This document shows, in pieces, positions 1 through 8,984 of a stretch of 64,000 nt of DNA. Under the pieces are notes generated by a model, which was not told the origin of the DNA, ran no database searches, and saw only the letters and a list, made by a program, of their open reading frames with translations. The DNA lies in contig NZ_JAAARM010000008.1 in NCBI RefSeq assembly GCF_009908285.1, forward strand, positions 124,001 to 188,000, given 5' to 3'. How positions within the stretch are numbered: position 1 is the first letter of the stretch; each line of letters opens with the position of its first letter. The position numbers were made by a program, and so were the translations under genes. The DNA comes from Pseudomonas sp. Fl4BN1 (GTDB taxonomy: Bacteria > Pseudomonadota > Gammaproteobacteria > Pseudomonadales > Pseudomonadaceae).

Positions 1-872
1 ACTGACCACCAAAGTAAGCCAGTATACTTACTACGGAAAAATTTCTTATAGAAGCGAAGCATGCCATGGTGCTTATGCCACTCCACAAAAAACGGTCTAC
101 TGCGGCTGCAAGCGCCCCATGCGTGGACTACTTTTGCATTAGGGACGAACATAACCTTAAGCCCCGAAAGTTTGAAACGCATGCACCAGTCTAAGTCCTC
201 ACAGTGCAGAAAGTAATTTTCGTCCCATAAGCCAACAGAGTCGATAGATTCGCGTTTAACCAGCATGCAGGCTCCTGATATAGCTTCAACAGCTACTGGT
301 CCCTCTGGCAAAGGTTCCAAATGTAGTAAGAAGTCTGACAGGGTTTCTGGGAAGAATTTAGCGAACTTTGATAAACCAAATGCTCGCATGAACGCTCGTT
401 TTGGTGTTGGAAAAACTCTACGGCCTCCCGGCTGCTCTGAACCGTCGGGGTTGACAAGAAAACCGCCAACCATTCCGATATTACTCTCTGATTCAAGAGT
501 TTTGATCATTAACTCTAATGAGTGTTTTGCTATGATACAGTCGGGATTTAAAAAAAGAATTTTCTGTGCTGATGATATGTTCGTGCCAATATTGCATGCC
601 TTGGCAAAACCGACATTCTTTGGGTTTTTAATAATCAAGAGGCGAGAAGAGTTAACTGTTTTTTTTAGATTTTTAATGCTTTCGTCAGTTGAGGCATTAT
701 CTACGACTATTATCTTTGCTGCGCCTGCTTCAAAGGAAGATGATACCGCGTCGGTAAGTAGTGCGCCGGCATTGTAGTTGACAATTATAACATCGCATTG
801 CGATTCGTAATCTGTACCTTCCGTCAATATGGTTTTCTGTAGAGGAGTATCAGGGCTACCTTTAACATTCAC
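1..872 (-). CDS. Family 2 glycosyltransferase, rhamnosyltransferase-like (3' end cut)
   Basis: Reading the minus strand from a GTG at 872-870 gives an open frame to the window edge, about 290 codons. Near the N terminus it has the GT-A nucleotide-binding start VNYNAG, then VVDNASTDES, and further on NPKNVGFAKACN, FLNPD, a GACMLVKRES stretch and WDENYFLHCEDLDWC. These are typical of GT2 rhamnosyltransferases (WbbL-like) that add a sugar to a lipid-linked glycan on the inner face of the membrane. The start overlaps the end of the upstream GT61 gene by 11 bases, so the two are co-transcribed. The acceptor and donor cannot be told from sequence. GT2 proteins of this type are about 300 residues, so little is probably missing. 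Confidence 0.8.
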   Translation of the reverse strand, partial: MNVKGSPDTPLQKTILTEGTDYESQCDVIIVNYNAGALLTDAVSSSFEAGAAKIIVVDNASTDESIKNLKKTVNSSRLLIIKNPKNVGFAKACNIGTNISSAQKILFLNPDCIIAKHSLELMIKTLESESNIGMVGGFLVNPDGSEQPGGRRVFPTPKRAFMRAFGLSKFAKFFPETLSDFLLHLEPLPEGPVAVEAISGACMLVKRESIDSVGLWDENYFLHCEDLDWCMRFKLSGLKVMFVPNAKVVHAWGACSRSRPFFVEWHKHHGMLRFYKKFFRSKYTGLLWWS

Positions 873-2175
873 TAGAAATTACCTTATTAAGTGTTTCATC
901 AAAATTGTTTATATCAATGTGGTAGTTTCGATGGATCGGGTGCAGATCGGTATCGCTCTGCGGGCCTAAGACATAATATAGCTCATGGCCTAGCACTCCG
1001 CTGAGATTTGAATAATAAAAATAACTGGCATCTTGATAATAAGGCGCTAGCGCGATGATTTTACAGCCAGGGCGGCAAAATATCATGTTCGATAAAGAAG
1101 CTCCTATAGGAGCAATGATGACTTTCGCATAAAAACATGCAGCTATTTGTTCAGAGAAAGTCATTGAGTCTGATGTTATTTTTTTTATACCCTTAGCGGC
1201 TATCATTGATTCAATTTCGATAATATTTTTGATATGGCGGATGTTGCCACTTTTCTGGCTGCGGGCAAGGTATACCCACTCATTCCCTGGATTACCTATA
1301 GATTCGAGCGTAGAACACAGGCTGTCTCTAAGAGTATGTAATGCTTTGCCTGAGAACCTATTAATATAGGGCGGGGGTTCTTTAGAGTAAATGTCATGAT
1401 GGTTGTAGCGCTCATACCCAGGCTGAGAAACCAAAATTAAATTTTTTACACGTAATGGATTCCAAGCTCCGACTTTAATGATATCTCGATGATTTTTATT
1501 TGTTAATCTGAGTGATTCATATATATTTGGGTGTAGGTTTGCATCTACAATTAAAGGGAAGTTTTTATACTTGCCTGTAGCATCCAATAATGCGAGTTTG
1601 GGTAGTGTTTCTGTTAGCCAGTGAGCGTAGTTTTCGCTGCACTGGCCTAACAAGCTAACTGCATTATTAACGCTACTTGGTTTGATAGTTAAGTAGAGCT
1701 TGATTTTGCTTGTTGTCCTGTTTATTGAAGTTATACCAAAATTCTCCGAAGGTGTTTCATGGCTTCCTGCATCAAAAAGGTCATGGTGAATAGCCACTTG
1801 ACCATTAAAGACAATATCTAGTTTTCCAACAACCATTGCGTCAGATAGTTTGAATATCTCCAGGCGAGGAGCGCTTATTTCTATTTGAACATTAGACTCT
1901 ATTGCAGCTGTTGATAAGTACCCTGAAAAAATAGGAGCAGGTATATCAATTTTTTCTTCGAAGGCAATGAGGGTTCTTTTTGTAAATGAGTTGTCGGGAG
2001 TAGATGATAGTCCTACTAGTGAATATGTCCCGGATTCAGGGATGTGTTTAATAAAGCTATGCAGACGATGAGAAAGTCGATACATGCTGACAGCGATTTC
2101 TTTTAAAATCCTAGACAGTAAGTATTTTGCTAGATATCTACGATATATAACTAATAGGGTTTTTTGGGGCTTCAT
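862..2175 (-). CDS. GT61 (DUF563) family glycosyltransferase
   Basis: A 437-residue protein of the DUF563/GT61 family. The diagnostic parts lie in the C-terminal two thirds: NYAHWLTETLPKLALLD, then YLARSQKSGNIRHIKN, then IIAPIGASLSNMIFCRPGC followed by an aromatic run ending GHELYYVLG. Bacterial members sit in capsule and O-antigen loci and are thought to transfer sugars to growing glycans; the donor is unknown here. The N-terminal 45 residues are basic and amphipathic with no clear transmembrane segment. It starts 12 bases after the stop of a longer paralogue (2188-3807) with which it shares the whole catalytic part, pointing to a tandem duplication followed by divergence. No strong ribosome binding site is visible, which fits translational coupling. 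Confidence 0.8.
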   Translation of the reverse strand: MKPQKTLLVIYRRYLAKYLLSRILKEIAVSMYRLSHRLHSFIKHIPESGTYSLVGLSSTPDNSFTKRTLIAFEEKIDIPAPIFSGYLSTAAIESNVQIEISAPRLEIFKLSDAMVVGKLDIVFNGQVAIHHDLFDAGSHETPSENFGITSINRTTSKIKLYLTIKPSSVNNAVSLLGQCSENYAHWLTETLPKLALLDATGKYKNFPLIVDANLHPNIYESLRLTNKNHRDIIKVGAWNPLRVKNLILVSQPGYERYNHHDIYSKEPPPYINRFSGKALHTLRDSLCSTLESIGNPGNEWVYLARSQKSGNIRHIKNIIEIESMIAAKGIKKITSDSMTFSEQIAACFYAKVIIAPIGASLSNMIFCRPGCKIIALAPYYQDASYFYYSNLSGVLGHELYYVLGPQSDTDLHPIHRNYHIDINNFDETLNKVISSEC

Positions 2176-2187
2176 TCAATTGCTCGC

Positions 2188-3807
2188 TTAGTCTTGGTTG
2201 ATTAAGTCTAGCGCTACTTTTAATGCGGCTATATCTACTTCATAGTCTCTATGAAGTAGGTGTCCGGCTTCACTAACCTGATGGCCCAAAACGTAATATA
2301 GTTGGTGTCCGAGGGCTCCCATGAAATTGGAAAAGTAGTAATAGTTCGCATTTTCATAATAAGGAGAGAGCCCCAGGACTTTGCAGCCGACTGGTGCGAA
2401 AATCATGTTGGATAGAGCTGCCCCAAGAGGCGAGACTATATGTGACGCAGTGCTGAAAACAGTAACTTGCTCATTGAAGCTAAGTTTGGCTGGATCCAAA
2501 AATATATAGCCATAGGATTTTATTGTTTTTTCTACAGCATCGATATTTCTTACATGTCTTGTATTGCCGCAAGTGTCTTTTGAACGGTGTAAAAAAAGCT
2601 TGGTATGTTTTTCAGAGTTCTCGATTTTAAGAGTTTGAAAGGCATTGGTTTTCAATAAGTTGAGGGCTATTTTTGAAAAAGGGAAGTCGTTTGAGCATGG
2701 GAGAGGGAGTTTTTTATTTTCATGGAAAAATCGATATTCTGGGGGGACGTAGGCTGTCGGTGAAATGTCAATTAGATGTTCAACTTTTATTGACTCCCAC
2801 CTACGAACACGGATCAATTCTCGATCAGTTTTTTTGATTAAATTTATAGAGTCAATAAAGTTTTTATGAATCCAGCTGTCCACCAATAGTGGGTAGTCAT
2901 TAAAATCTTCCAGAGAATCTATGAACAGCAATTTAGGTAAGGTTTCTGTAAGCCAATGAGCATAATTACCTGTGCAGCAGCCAAGTAGTGAAATTGCTTT
3001 TTTTATGTTTCGAGTGTTTCCCGTATATAATGAGATAGTCTGTTCACTTACGTCTAGCATTGCAATACCATTTAACTCGGCAGGACAAACGTCGCGAGCT
3101 GGTATGTACTGATCGGGGTGCACGATTGTGTCACTAATTATTATGTAGTTCGTGCCTCCCATGACAATAGCCTTTTCAATAAATATTGCGTCAAGTTTCG
3201 GTTGTTCTAACTTTACTGTTTTGTCTCCAATAGGCGTAAAGTTATAAGCGCCGATAAATCGTGGTCCAGCAATATCCAGCGTACTATGGTTATGGAATTC
3301 TATGGTTTTTGAAGGGTGTAACTTTATAAAATTAGAGCGGCTTAGTAATTTGTATTTTTTAGCTTTTAAACCATGTATTATTCTTGCTCTTGATTTATGT
3401 ATTAAACTTGAGGCGTGTCTTATAAGCTCCCTGGTGGACTTGAAGAATTTGTATTTAAAAAGGTAAGAATAAAAGTGTTTTTTTGCTTCTGCTTTTATGA
3501 GGTAGGGTAGGCTGCGAAGCCTCCAATATATTTTCAATGCGATCAGCCTTGAAAACCAGAATGCTTTAAGCGCAGTGGAACGTAACCGCCAGAAGGTTAT
3601 CAGGCTAATTGATCTGAAACGCCAGAAGGTTATCAGGCTAATTGACCTGAAACACCAGAGAATCTTGAGTAATAGCGCTTTTGAGTATCCAATTACCTTG
3701 AGCACAGTAGCTTTTGTCCAGTAGTAAAGTGCGAGAGTATAGTTCCGGAGTCTCCGGTATATACTCAGCGGCAGAGCTCTTAGTGGATTAATAATATGAT
3801 TGACCAA
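2188..3807 (-). CDS. GT61 (DUF563) family glycosyltransferase with repeat-rich N terminus
   Basis: A 539-residue paralogue of the next gene. The catalytic part (about residues 240-539) has NYAHWLTETLPKLLFID, LFLHRSKDTCGNTRHVRNID, and VSPLGAALSNMIFAPVGCK followed by GHQLYYVLG. It differs in an extra ~100-residue N-terminal stretch made of 11-residue units rich in Trp, Phe, Arg and Ser (residues 35-100), which looks like a long basic amphipathic helix able to lie on the inner membrane. Role is inferred as sugar transfer in surface glycan assembly. A 229-base gap precedes it, so it may have its own promoter, although the strand and theme match the upstream genes. Substrate unknown. Confidence 0.78.
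   Translation of the reverse strand: MVNHIINPLRALPLSIYRRLRNYTLALYYWTKATVLKVIGYSKALLLKILWCFRSISLITFWRFRSISLITFWRLRSTALKAFWFSRLIALKIYWRLRSLPYLIKAEAKKHFYSYLFKYKFFKSTRELIRHASSLIHKSRARIIHGLKAKKYKLLSRSNFIKLHPSKTIEFHNHSTLDIAGPRFIGAYNFTPIGDKTVKLEQPKLDAIFIEKAIVMGGTNYIIISDTIVHPDQYIPARDVCPAELNGIAMLDVSEQTISLYTGNTRNIKKAISLLGCCTGNYAHWLTETLPKLLFIDSLEDFNDYPLLVDSWIHKNFIDSINLIKKTDRELIRVRRWESIKVEHLIDISPTAYVPPEYRFFHENKKLPLPCSNDFPFSKIALNLLKTNAFQTLKIENSEKHTKLFLHRSKDTCGNTRHVRNIDAVEKTIKSYGYIFLDPAKLSFNEQVTVFSTASHIVSPLGAALSNMIFAPVGCKVLGLSPYYENANYYYFSNFMGALGHQLYYVLGHQVSEAGHLLHRDYEVDIAALKVALDLINQD
3508..3705 (-). repeat. Six tandem 33-base units encoding 11-residue repeats
   Basis: Within the GT61 gene, residues 35-100 divide into six 11-residue units with the pattern x-L-x-x-(F/Y/I/L)-W-x-x-R-S-x; two consecutive units read SLITFWRFRSI and SLITFWRLRST. 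At DNA level 3587-3619 and 3620-3652 are 33-base copies differing at one base, so the expansion there is recent. An 11-residue period is typical of amphipathic helices. Confidence 0.85.
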
Positions 3808-4036
3808 TCTATAGCTCTCCCTAAGCGTAAGTCGAGTGGTGGCGAATGTAGATACTGCTTAAGAAGTCATATGGAGTTATATGCCTTATTAAATATAAGG
3901 CTCCATTTTTGGAAGCTTTTCCTTGTTTAAAATTGTGGCGATTGGTCTAAATAAATACTCATATATATAATGTTCTTTTCTCTGAGGTGGTTGATAGTGT
4001 TTGTGTTGATTTTGCTATTAGTGTCTGGCGTTGTTT

Positions 4037-5128
4037 TTACTTGAAGTTCAATATTCTGTCAATGACATAGTCGACATGTTCCATCGGCATTGATGGTGAT
4101 ATTGGAAGGCTGAGAACTTCAGTAGCAAGTTTTTCTGCTATAGGTAATGTGTGAGTAACTTCATTGGTATAGCATTTTTGTTGGTGTGGAGGAATTGGAT
4201 AGTGTACCAATGTCTCAATTCCGTTTTCCTTCAGATATTTTTGTAATTGATCCCGATCAGCTGTACGTATAACATATAGATGCCAAACTGGATTGGCCCA
4301 CTCAGGAACAAAAGGTGTAATTATGTTAGAGCCTTTCAATCCTTCCGTATAGCGTTGAGCAATCTGCTTGCGGCTTCCGTTTGCAGCGTCCAGAACGTTC
4401 AGTTTTACACGCAGGAACGCGGCCTGTATTTCATCCAATCTTGAGTTGTAACCAAGTGAATCATGCTGATATTTTAGTGGCGAGCCGTAGTTTCTAAGCT
4501 CCCTTACCTTTTTGGCAATTGAACTATCATTGGTCAATATTGCACCACCGTCACCTAATGCTCCCAAGTTCTTCCCTGGATAAAAGCTTGTTGCAGCGGA
4601 ATGCCCGAGGCCTCCAGTTGGTTGACCCCGATACAATGCTCCCTGAGATTGAGCGGCATCTTCGATGACTAGTAGTTTGTATTTTTTAGCGATGGTATTT
4701 ATTGCCCCCATATCTGCAGGCTGTCCATAAAGGTGAACAGGTATAATTGCTGCTGTTGAAGGTGTAATAGCCGCTTCGATAGACTCTGCAGAGATGTTAT
4801 AGGTTTGTAAGTCTGGCTCAACTGCGACAGGAGTGGCGCCAGTGCGAGAGACTGCTAACCATGTCGCGATAAATGTATTTGAGGGCACAATAACTTCGTC
4901 GCCAGGGCCGATACCGTAAGCAACGAGTAGTAAATGAATCGCGTCCAGCCCCGTACCAACACCAATGCAGTATTCCGTCTTGCAATAAGCTGAAAACTCC
5001 GACTCAAAAGCCTCTAGCTCTTTACCTTGAATGTACCAGCCCGACTCTATAACACGATTGAATGCGGTGCTCATTTCGCTTTTTGTCACATCATTGACCA
5101 GCTTTAAATCGAGGAATGGAACTTTCAT
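4037..5128 (-). CDS. DegT/DnrJ/EryC1 sugar aminotransferase (FdtB/QdtB-like)
   Basis: A 363-residue PLP-dependent aminotransferase of the DegT/DnrJ/EryC1/StrS family. Seen: CIGVGTGLDAIHLLL for the phosphate-binding region, EVIVPSNTFIATWLA, VIEDAAQSQGA with the cofactor-stacking Asp, and TSFYPGKNLGALGDGGA with the Schiff-base Lys near residue 187. It directly follows an FdtA/QdtA-type ketoisomerase with ATGA overlap, and that pair is known to convert dTDP-4-oxo-6-deoxyglucose through a 3-oxo intermediate to a dTDP-3-amino-3,6-dideoxyhexose. That is inferred here. The genes for dTDP-4-oxo-6-deoxyglucose supply (rmlA, rmlB) and an N-acyltransferase (FdtC/QdtC) are not in the window. Confidence 0.88.
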   Translation of the reverse strand: MKVPFLDLKLVNDVTKSEMSTAFNRVIESGWYIQGKELEAFESEFSAYCKTEYCIGVGTGLDAIHLLLVAYGIGPGDEVIVPSNTFIATWLAVSRTGATPVAVEPDLQTYNISAESIEAAITPSTAAIIPVHLYGQPADMGAINTIAKKYKLLVIEDAAQSQGALYRGQPTGGLGHSAATSFYPGKNLGALGDGGAILTNDSSIAKKVRELRNYGSPLKYQHDSLGYNSRLDEIQAAFLRVKLNVLDAANGSRKQIAQRYTEGLKGSNIITPFVPEWANPVWHLYVIRTADRDQLQKYLKENGIETLVHYPIPPHQQKCYTNEVTHTLPIAEKLATEVLSLPISPSMPMEHVDYVIDRILNFK

Positions 5129-5541
5129 GATTTTTTCTCTAGAGTCGCCTGGAGGAAGTCTTCGTAATTTCTGAAATAGTCACTTTCATCATAGAAATCA
5201 GATGCCAAAACCATGCATACTGCAGCTGATGAAAAGTTGTCTAAATCTCTCCACATCATAGGAGGGATGTACAACCCATAGTAAGAGCGATTCAAATGAA
5301 AAGTTTTCTTCTCGTGACCATCATCTAACGTGACATCAAAACTTCCAGAAATAGAAATCATAAGTTGATGTAGGTTTCGATGACCGTGAGCCGCACGACT
5401 GGCACCACCAGGTACATCGTAAAGATAATAAGTTCGTTTGATATCAAAAGGAATGTGACGCCCTGACTCTATAAATGTCAAGTTGCCTCGTTGGTCCGTA
5501 ATTTTTGGTAACTCAATGAGTTTACAATTAATTATAGACAT
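5125..5541 (-). CDS. dTDP-4-oxo-6-deoxyhexose 3,4-ketoisomerase (FdtA/QdtA-like)
   Basis: A 138-residue single-domain cupin of the WxcM/FdtA/QdtA group. The start LPKITDQRGNLTFIESG, the metal-free active-site stretch GGASRAAHGHRNLHQLMI with paired His, and IPPMMWRDLDNFS are characteristic. The enzyme shifts the keto group of dTDP-4-oxo-6-deoxyglucose from C4 to C3 ready for transamination. Whether the product has the galacto (Fdt) or gluco (Qdt) configuration cannot be read off. It overlaps the aminotransferase by 4 bases downstream and the FkbM gene by 14 bases upstream, so it is embedded in one operon. Confidence 0.87.
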   Translation of the reverse strand: MSIINCKLIELPKITDQRGNLTFIESGRHIPFDIKRTYYLYDVPGGASRAAHGHRNLHQLMISISGSFDVTLDDGHEKKTFHLNRSYYGLYIPPMMWRDLDNFSSAAVCMVLASDFYDESDYFRNYEDFLQATLEKKS

Positions 5542-6646
5542 TATCGGCCGCCAACGTGTTTGATTTTGGAATGAAAAACATTACTGTCTCATATATGGAT
5601 TCTGTATAGTGACGCATATAAATTTCATAGTCGTTACGAATAGATAGTATAAAATCTGGTATTCTCCAGAAGTCTCCGGGTTTATGATAAACACTAATGG
5701 CTAGGCGTGGATGATTATTGTAGATAGTCTGGCGCGCCCCCTCTAGAGCTGAAAGTTCCTCTCCCTCTATGTCAATCTTTATGAGTGAGGGGGGGTCGTT
5801 CAGCACGTTATCCAACTTATCCACGTTTATGGTTACTGTCCCGTACTCAGAGACGCTTGAGGCAGAACCCTGCACATCGATTTTTAACTCAGCTTTGGTA
5901 TTAGATAACCCGAGATTGTGCACATGAATTTTAGCACGCCCTTTGAGGCTATCTAGGCAGTCTTGATAGTTGCTAGGTTCAGGTTCAAATACGTGAATCG
6001 ACTTGTAGTTAGGGCATCTCTTAATGAACTCAAGACTGGTATAGCCATTAAACCCGCCTACATCTATGAAAACCTCTCCTTTCTCTTGCAATTTTAAGAA
6101 CTCTTCAAAATACTGAAGGTCTTCCCTCCAAGAAAAGCCTTCTAAGTGTTTGATATCGTAATCAAATCTGAAGCTCACTAGTTTTTTGAATGAATCCTTT
6201 GACTCTTCATCGCAGAGAAGTTTGTAGATCCACTCGTAATTATTTATATTTTCAATAAACTCCTCTTTGAAACCTTCATTGAAGCGCATAGAAGGCAATG
6301 AAGCGCCGGAGTATCTGTAAAATGTAAAATAATCAAGATTTCGTAGATTGGATTCATCCAGCCGTCGCTTGGCGGATAAAGGACGCCCCCCAGCCACGTT
6401 GAGAACTAATGAATCTTTTGGTATGTCGACAAGCTTTACTATAGGGCAGCCAAGATATTCAACATCTGTTGTGTAGTCATCTATGATTCCATCCAGGTTA
6501 ACTTCTGTTAATAAGCTGTCGGTGTATATATTTCGACCTAGAACATATTTTTTACTAGTGGTGCTATTATAAAAGTCGAAACAAAAAGCGCGGGCGTTTT
6601 TTTCGTCGGCTGCTAGATGTTCATTTTTTAAAATCAAGAGGGTCAT
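5528..6646 (-). CDS. FkbM family methyltransferase
   Basis: A 372-residue protein whose C-terminal half is an FkbM-type SAM methyltransferase: GEVFIDVGGFNGYTSLEFIKR is motif I, HVFEPEPSNYQDC follows, and SLIKIDIEGEELSALEGA is the typical later motif. FkbM enzymes O-methylate hydroxyls, including those of surface sugars. The first ~170 residues are not part of the methyltransferase fold; they include CPIVKLVDIPKDSLVLN, reminiscent of the nucleotide-fold domain often attached to such enzymes in polysaccharide loci, but I cannot name it. The ATG at 6646 is chosen over the one 15 bases upstream because GGAAGAG stands 6 bases before it and it overlaps the previous stop as ATGA. Confidence 0.8.
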   Translation of the reverse strand: MTLLILKNEHLAADEKNARAFCFDFYNSTTSKKYVLGRNIYTDSLLTEVNLDGIIDDYTTDVEYLGCPIVKLVDIPKDSLVLNVAGGRPLSAKRRLDESNLRNLDYFTFYRYSGASLPSMRFNEGFKEEFIENINNYEWIYKLLCDEESKDSFKKLVSFRFDYDIKHLEGFSWREDLQYFEEFLKLQEKGEVFIDVGGFNGYTSLEFIKRCPNYKSIHVFEPEPSNYQDCLDSLKGRAKIHVHNLGLSNTKAELKIDVQGSASSVSEYGTVTINVDKLDNVLNDPPSLIKIDIEGEELSALEGARQTIYNNHPRLAISVYHKPGDFWRIPDFILSIRNDYEIYMRHYTESIYETVMFFIPKSNTLAADNVYN

Positions 6647-7803
6647 ACTATCTCTTCCCAACGTTTATTCGAGGAGGATTTTGATATTGCTTCCAGCATT
6701 CGTAGCCCTTCTAGGGATTCTTCAATACCGAAAACATACTCTTGAGCGACGCTATTCTTTTTAAGTAAGTAATATTTAAGCGCATCTGCCACGTCGTAAT
6801 AGTAGTTTGCAAATGCCTCTATAAAACCGGCAGGATGGCCTGCCTTAAACCGGGTGTAACGTAAGTGATTGGCTACGCTTATATTATTACTTGCGCGATC
6901 AACCAGAAGGCGATTCCCGGAGTTGTCCGATATATTGAGATGTTCGGAGTCTTCTTGTACCCACTCTGCGGAACCTTTGCTTCCAAAAATTCTCACCTTT
7001 AGGCCATTTCTATAACCTAACGCCGATTTGCTATACCAGATACTGCATGATATGTCGTTAGAGTAATTACTTATGCAGGAAATACTATCTGTAACTTGAT
7101 TGAAGTTACCATATGACTTGGAGGTTGATACTACCTCTAGTGGCTGCTCGCCAGTAAGGAAGCGGATCATCATATGGATATGAACACCTAGATCTAGAGA
7201 GAGTGTTGGGACTTTATTATCCTGTAGCCTCCAGTCTTGTGGCGTAATTGGTTGGCCGTTCGCCCCTAGTCTTGCGAAACCCTCTTGCGGCATTTCGATT
7301 TGGACTTGCTGTATTTTTCCCAATTTTCCGTGCTTAATCATGTATCTTAGTTCACGGAGTATAGGGAAGCCGGTATAGTTGTATGTGACGGCAAGAAAAC
7401 CTTGAGAAGATAGTAGTTTTCTCTGAATTAAAAGTGCTTCTTCGACAGAACCCACCAAAGCTTTCTCGCAGATGACAGGCAAATCTGCTTCTAGGCAGCG
7501 CATAACATGTTTGCTATGTTGATCCTGTGGGGTCATTATCACAACTGCGTCGAGTTGACTTGCTTCGCTCGATAAAAAATGATCAATGTCTGAGTACGAG
7601 CGATCAAGATCAATGCAGTATTTCAATGCTGTTGACTTGCTAACTTCGGGTTTTCTGCTAAAGCAACCAGATACCAATTCAAAGCGTTGGTCCATCTCAA
7701 TCGCAGCACGATGAGCTCTTCCAACAGCTGATTCGAAACCACCGCCCAAAAATCCAACTTTAAGTTTTCTGGTATTGAGTGATTCAAGGTTTATCTTGTT
7801 CAT
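6643..7803 (-). CDS. Gfo/Idh/MocA family NAD(P)-dependent oxidoreductase
   Basis: A 386-residue oxidoreductase. KVGFLGGGFESAVGRAHRAA is the N-terminal Rossmann dinucleotide site, AVVIMTPQDQHSKHVMRCLE and PVICEKALVGSVEEA carry the family's conserved Pro and Lys (the EK pair), and LSLDLGVHIHMMIRFL holds the conserved DxxxH pair. These enzymes oxidise or reduce sugar hydroxyls, often on nucleotide sugars. Start ATG 7803 is preferred to 7812 because AGGA lies 8 bases upstream and it forms an ATGA overlap with the ATP-grasp stop. Its partner appears to be the ATP-grasp ligase; the substrate is unknown. Confidence 0.85.
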   Translation of the reverse strand: MNKINLESLNTRKLKVGFLGGGFESAVGRAHRAAIEMDQRFELVSGCFSRKPEVSKSTALKYCIDLDRSYSDIDHFLSSEASQLDAVVIMTPQDQHSKHVMRCLEADLPVICEKALVGSVEEALLIQRKLLSSQGFLAVTYNYTGFPILRELRYMIKHGKLGKIQQVQIEMPQEGFARLGANGQPITPQDWRLQDNKVPTLSLDLGVHIHMMIRFLTGEQPLEVVSTSKSYGNFNQVTDSISCISNYSNDISCSIWYSKSALGYRNGLKVRIFGSKGSAEWVQEDSEHLNISDNSGNRLLVDRASNNISVANHLRYTRFKAGHPAGFIEAFANYYYDVADALKYYLLKKNSVAQEYVFGIEESLEGLRMLEAISKSSSNKRWEEIV

Positions 7804-8984
7804 GCTTGACATCCTAATTCCGTGATATCGATTAAATCTGCAAAGTTTGGAGTGACCGTCAGCATTGAGTTTTGGTCATTGAACTCAGCAAAAATAATAG
7901 CAAGCTTGTCAAAAGGGGCCTCCTTTAACCTCTCACCGCTTCCTTTAAGAGGGACTATCTCAACACGAACTGATGGGATCTTGTTAGAGAACGAAAAGTT
8001 TATAAGGGGGCTATTTCTGGACACTGTATGACGACCGAAATATTTGTGTTTGTATATGGGGGTATTTGGGGGAAGTCTTTGCTCGATAAAGGAGCGAATA
8101 TATAAATCAGCGTAATTTACTCCGGTGGAAAGTTCAATCATTGAACCATACAAGTCACCAGGGCACCGTCTCATACACTCGATGATCCATACCGTCTCTC
8201 CACTCACAATAAACTGTGTATGTAATAGGCCATTATTCAGTTCAAGACTGTTTATTAATCGCATCACCTCCTCTCGTACAGCTGACCGAGTCCTCTCAGA
8301 AAGCCCGGAAGGGTGGTTTGAGCAATTAACTTGATATGGGTACATCGTACAAAACTCATCAGCAAAGAAATCGAGTGCAATTTCTTTATCTTCGATAAAG
8401 GCTGAATGGCTATGTAGGGCACCATCAATGAACTCTTCGAGAACAACTTCTCCAGAGCGAGATTCATCAACTGCATGGAGTACTGCTTGTTGAAGACTTG
8501 AAAAGTCTGAAATCTTAGTCATTCCTCGCCCGCTAAAGCTATCGACAGGTTTTACTAATAAAGGAAATTTCATGTCGCCGATATCTAGATTCTGTCTTTC
8601 TTTGATTCGCATAAATTTAGGCGCTGAGATAGAGAACTTCTCTGCTGCTTCGCGAAATTTGCTTTTATTATGAAGTGTGCTTGCGATATCTAGTTTATCA
8701 AAGCCTGAATAGCCATACTGTTCTGCTACAAATGCGCAAGACATATAAGCATAATCATTACAACTGGGTACGATATAGTCAAATTTTTGCTCTCCAACCA
8801 GTATTAATAGATCTTCTGGTTTGGAGTAGTCAATGTAGAAGGATTCGTCTGCATATTGATGGCATGGATCTGTTTTTAAGCTTCCACAAACAGATACATG
8901 AAGGTCAAGCCTTTTTAGCGCAAAAAATATAGGCGATGCACTGAAACTGCTCCCAACAAGCAATACTCTTTTTGGGTTAGTCAT
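7800..8984 (-). CDS. ATP-grasp domain ligase
   Basis: A 394-residue protein with the order pre-ATP-grasp domain (RVLLVGSSFSASPIFFALKR), then the ATP-grasp fold: NKSKFREAAEKF, FPLLVKPVDSFSGRGMTK with the nucleotide-binding Lys, VVLEEFIDG, and the metal site IIECMRRCPGDLYG. It resembles carbamoyl-phosphate-synthase-like and biotin-carboxylase-like ATP-grasp enzymes that activate a carboxylate as acyl phosphate and join it to an amine. In a locus producing an amino sugar, joining an amino acid or other acid to the sugar amine is a reasonable guess, not shown. The gene overlaps wzt by 8 bases and the oxidoreductase by 4. Confidence 0.8.
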   Translation of the reverse strand: MTNPKRVLLVGSSFSASPIFFALKRLDLHVSVCGSLKTDPCHQYADESFYIDYSKPEDLLILVGEQKFDYIVPSCNDYAYMSCAFVAEQYGYSGFDKLDIASTLHNKSKFREAAEKFSISAPKFMRIKERQNLDIGDMKFPLLVKPVDSFSGRGMTKISDFSSLQQAVLHAVDESRSGEVVLEEFIDGALHSHSAFIEDKEIALDFFADEFCTMYPYQVNCSNHPSGLSERTRSAVREEVMRLINSLELNNGLLHTQFIVSGETVWIIECMRRCPGDLYGSMIELSTGVNYADLYIRSFIEQRLPPNTPIYKHKYFGRHTVSRNSPLINFSFSNKIPSVRVEIVPLKGSGERLKEAPFDKLAIIFAEFNDQNSMLTVTPNFADLIDITELGCQA

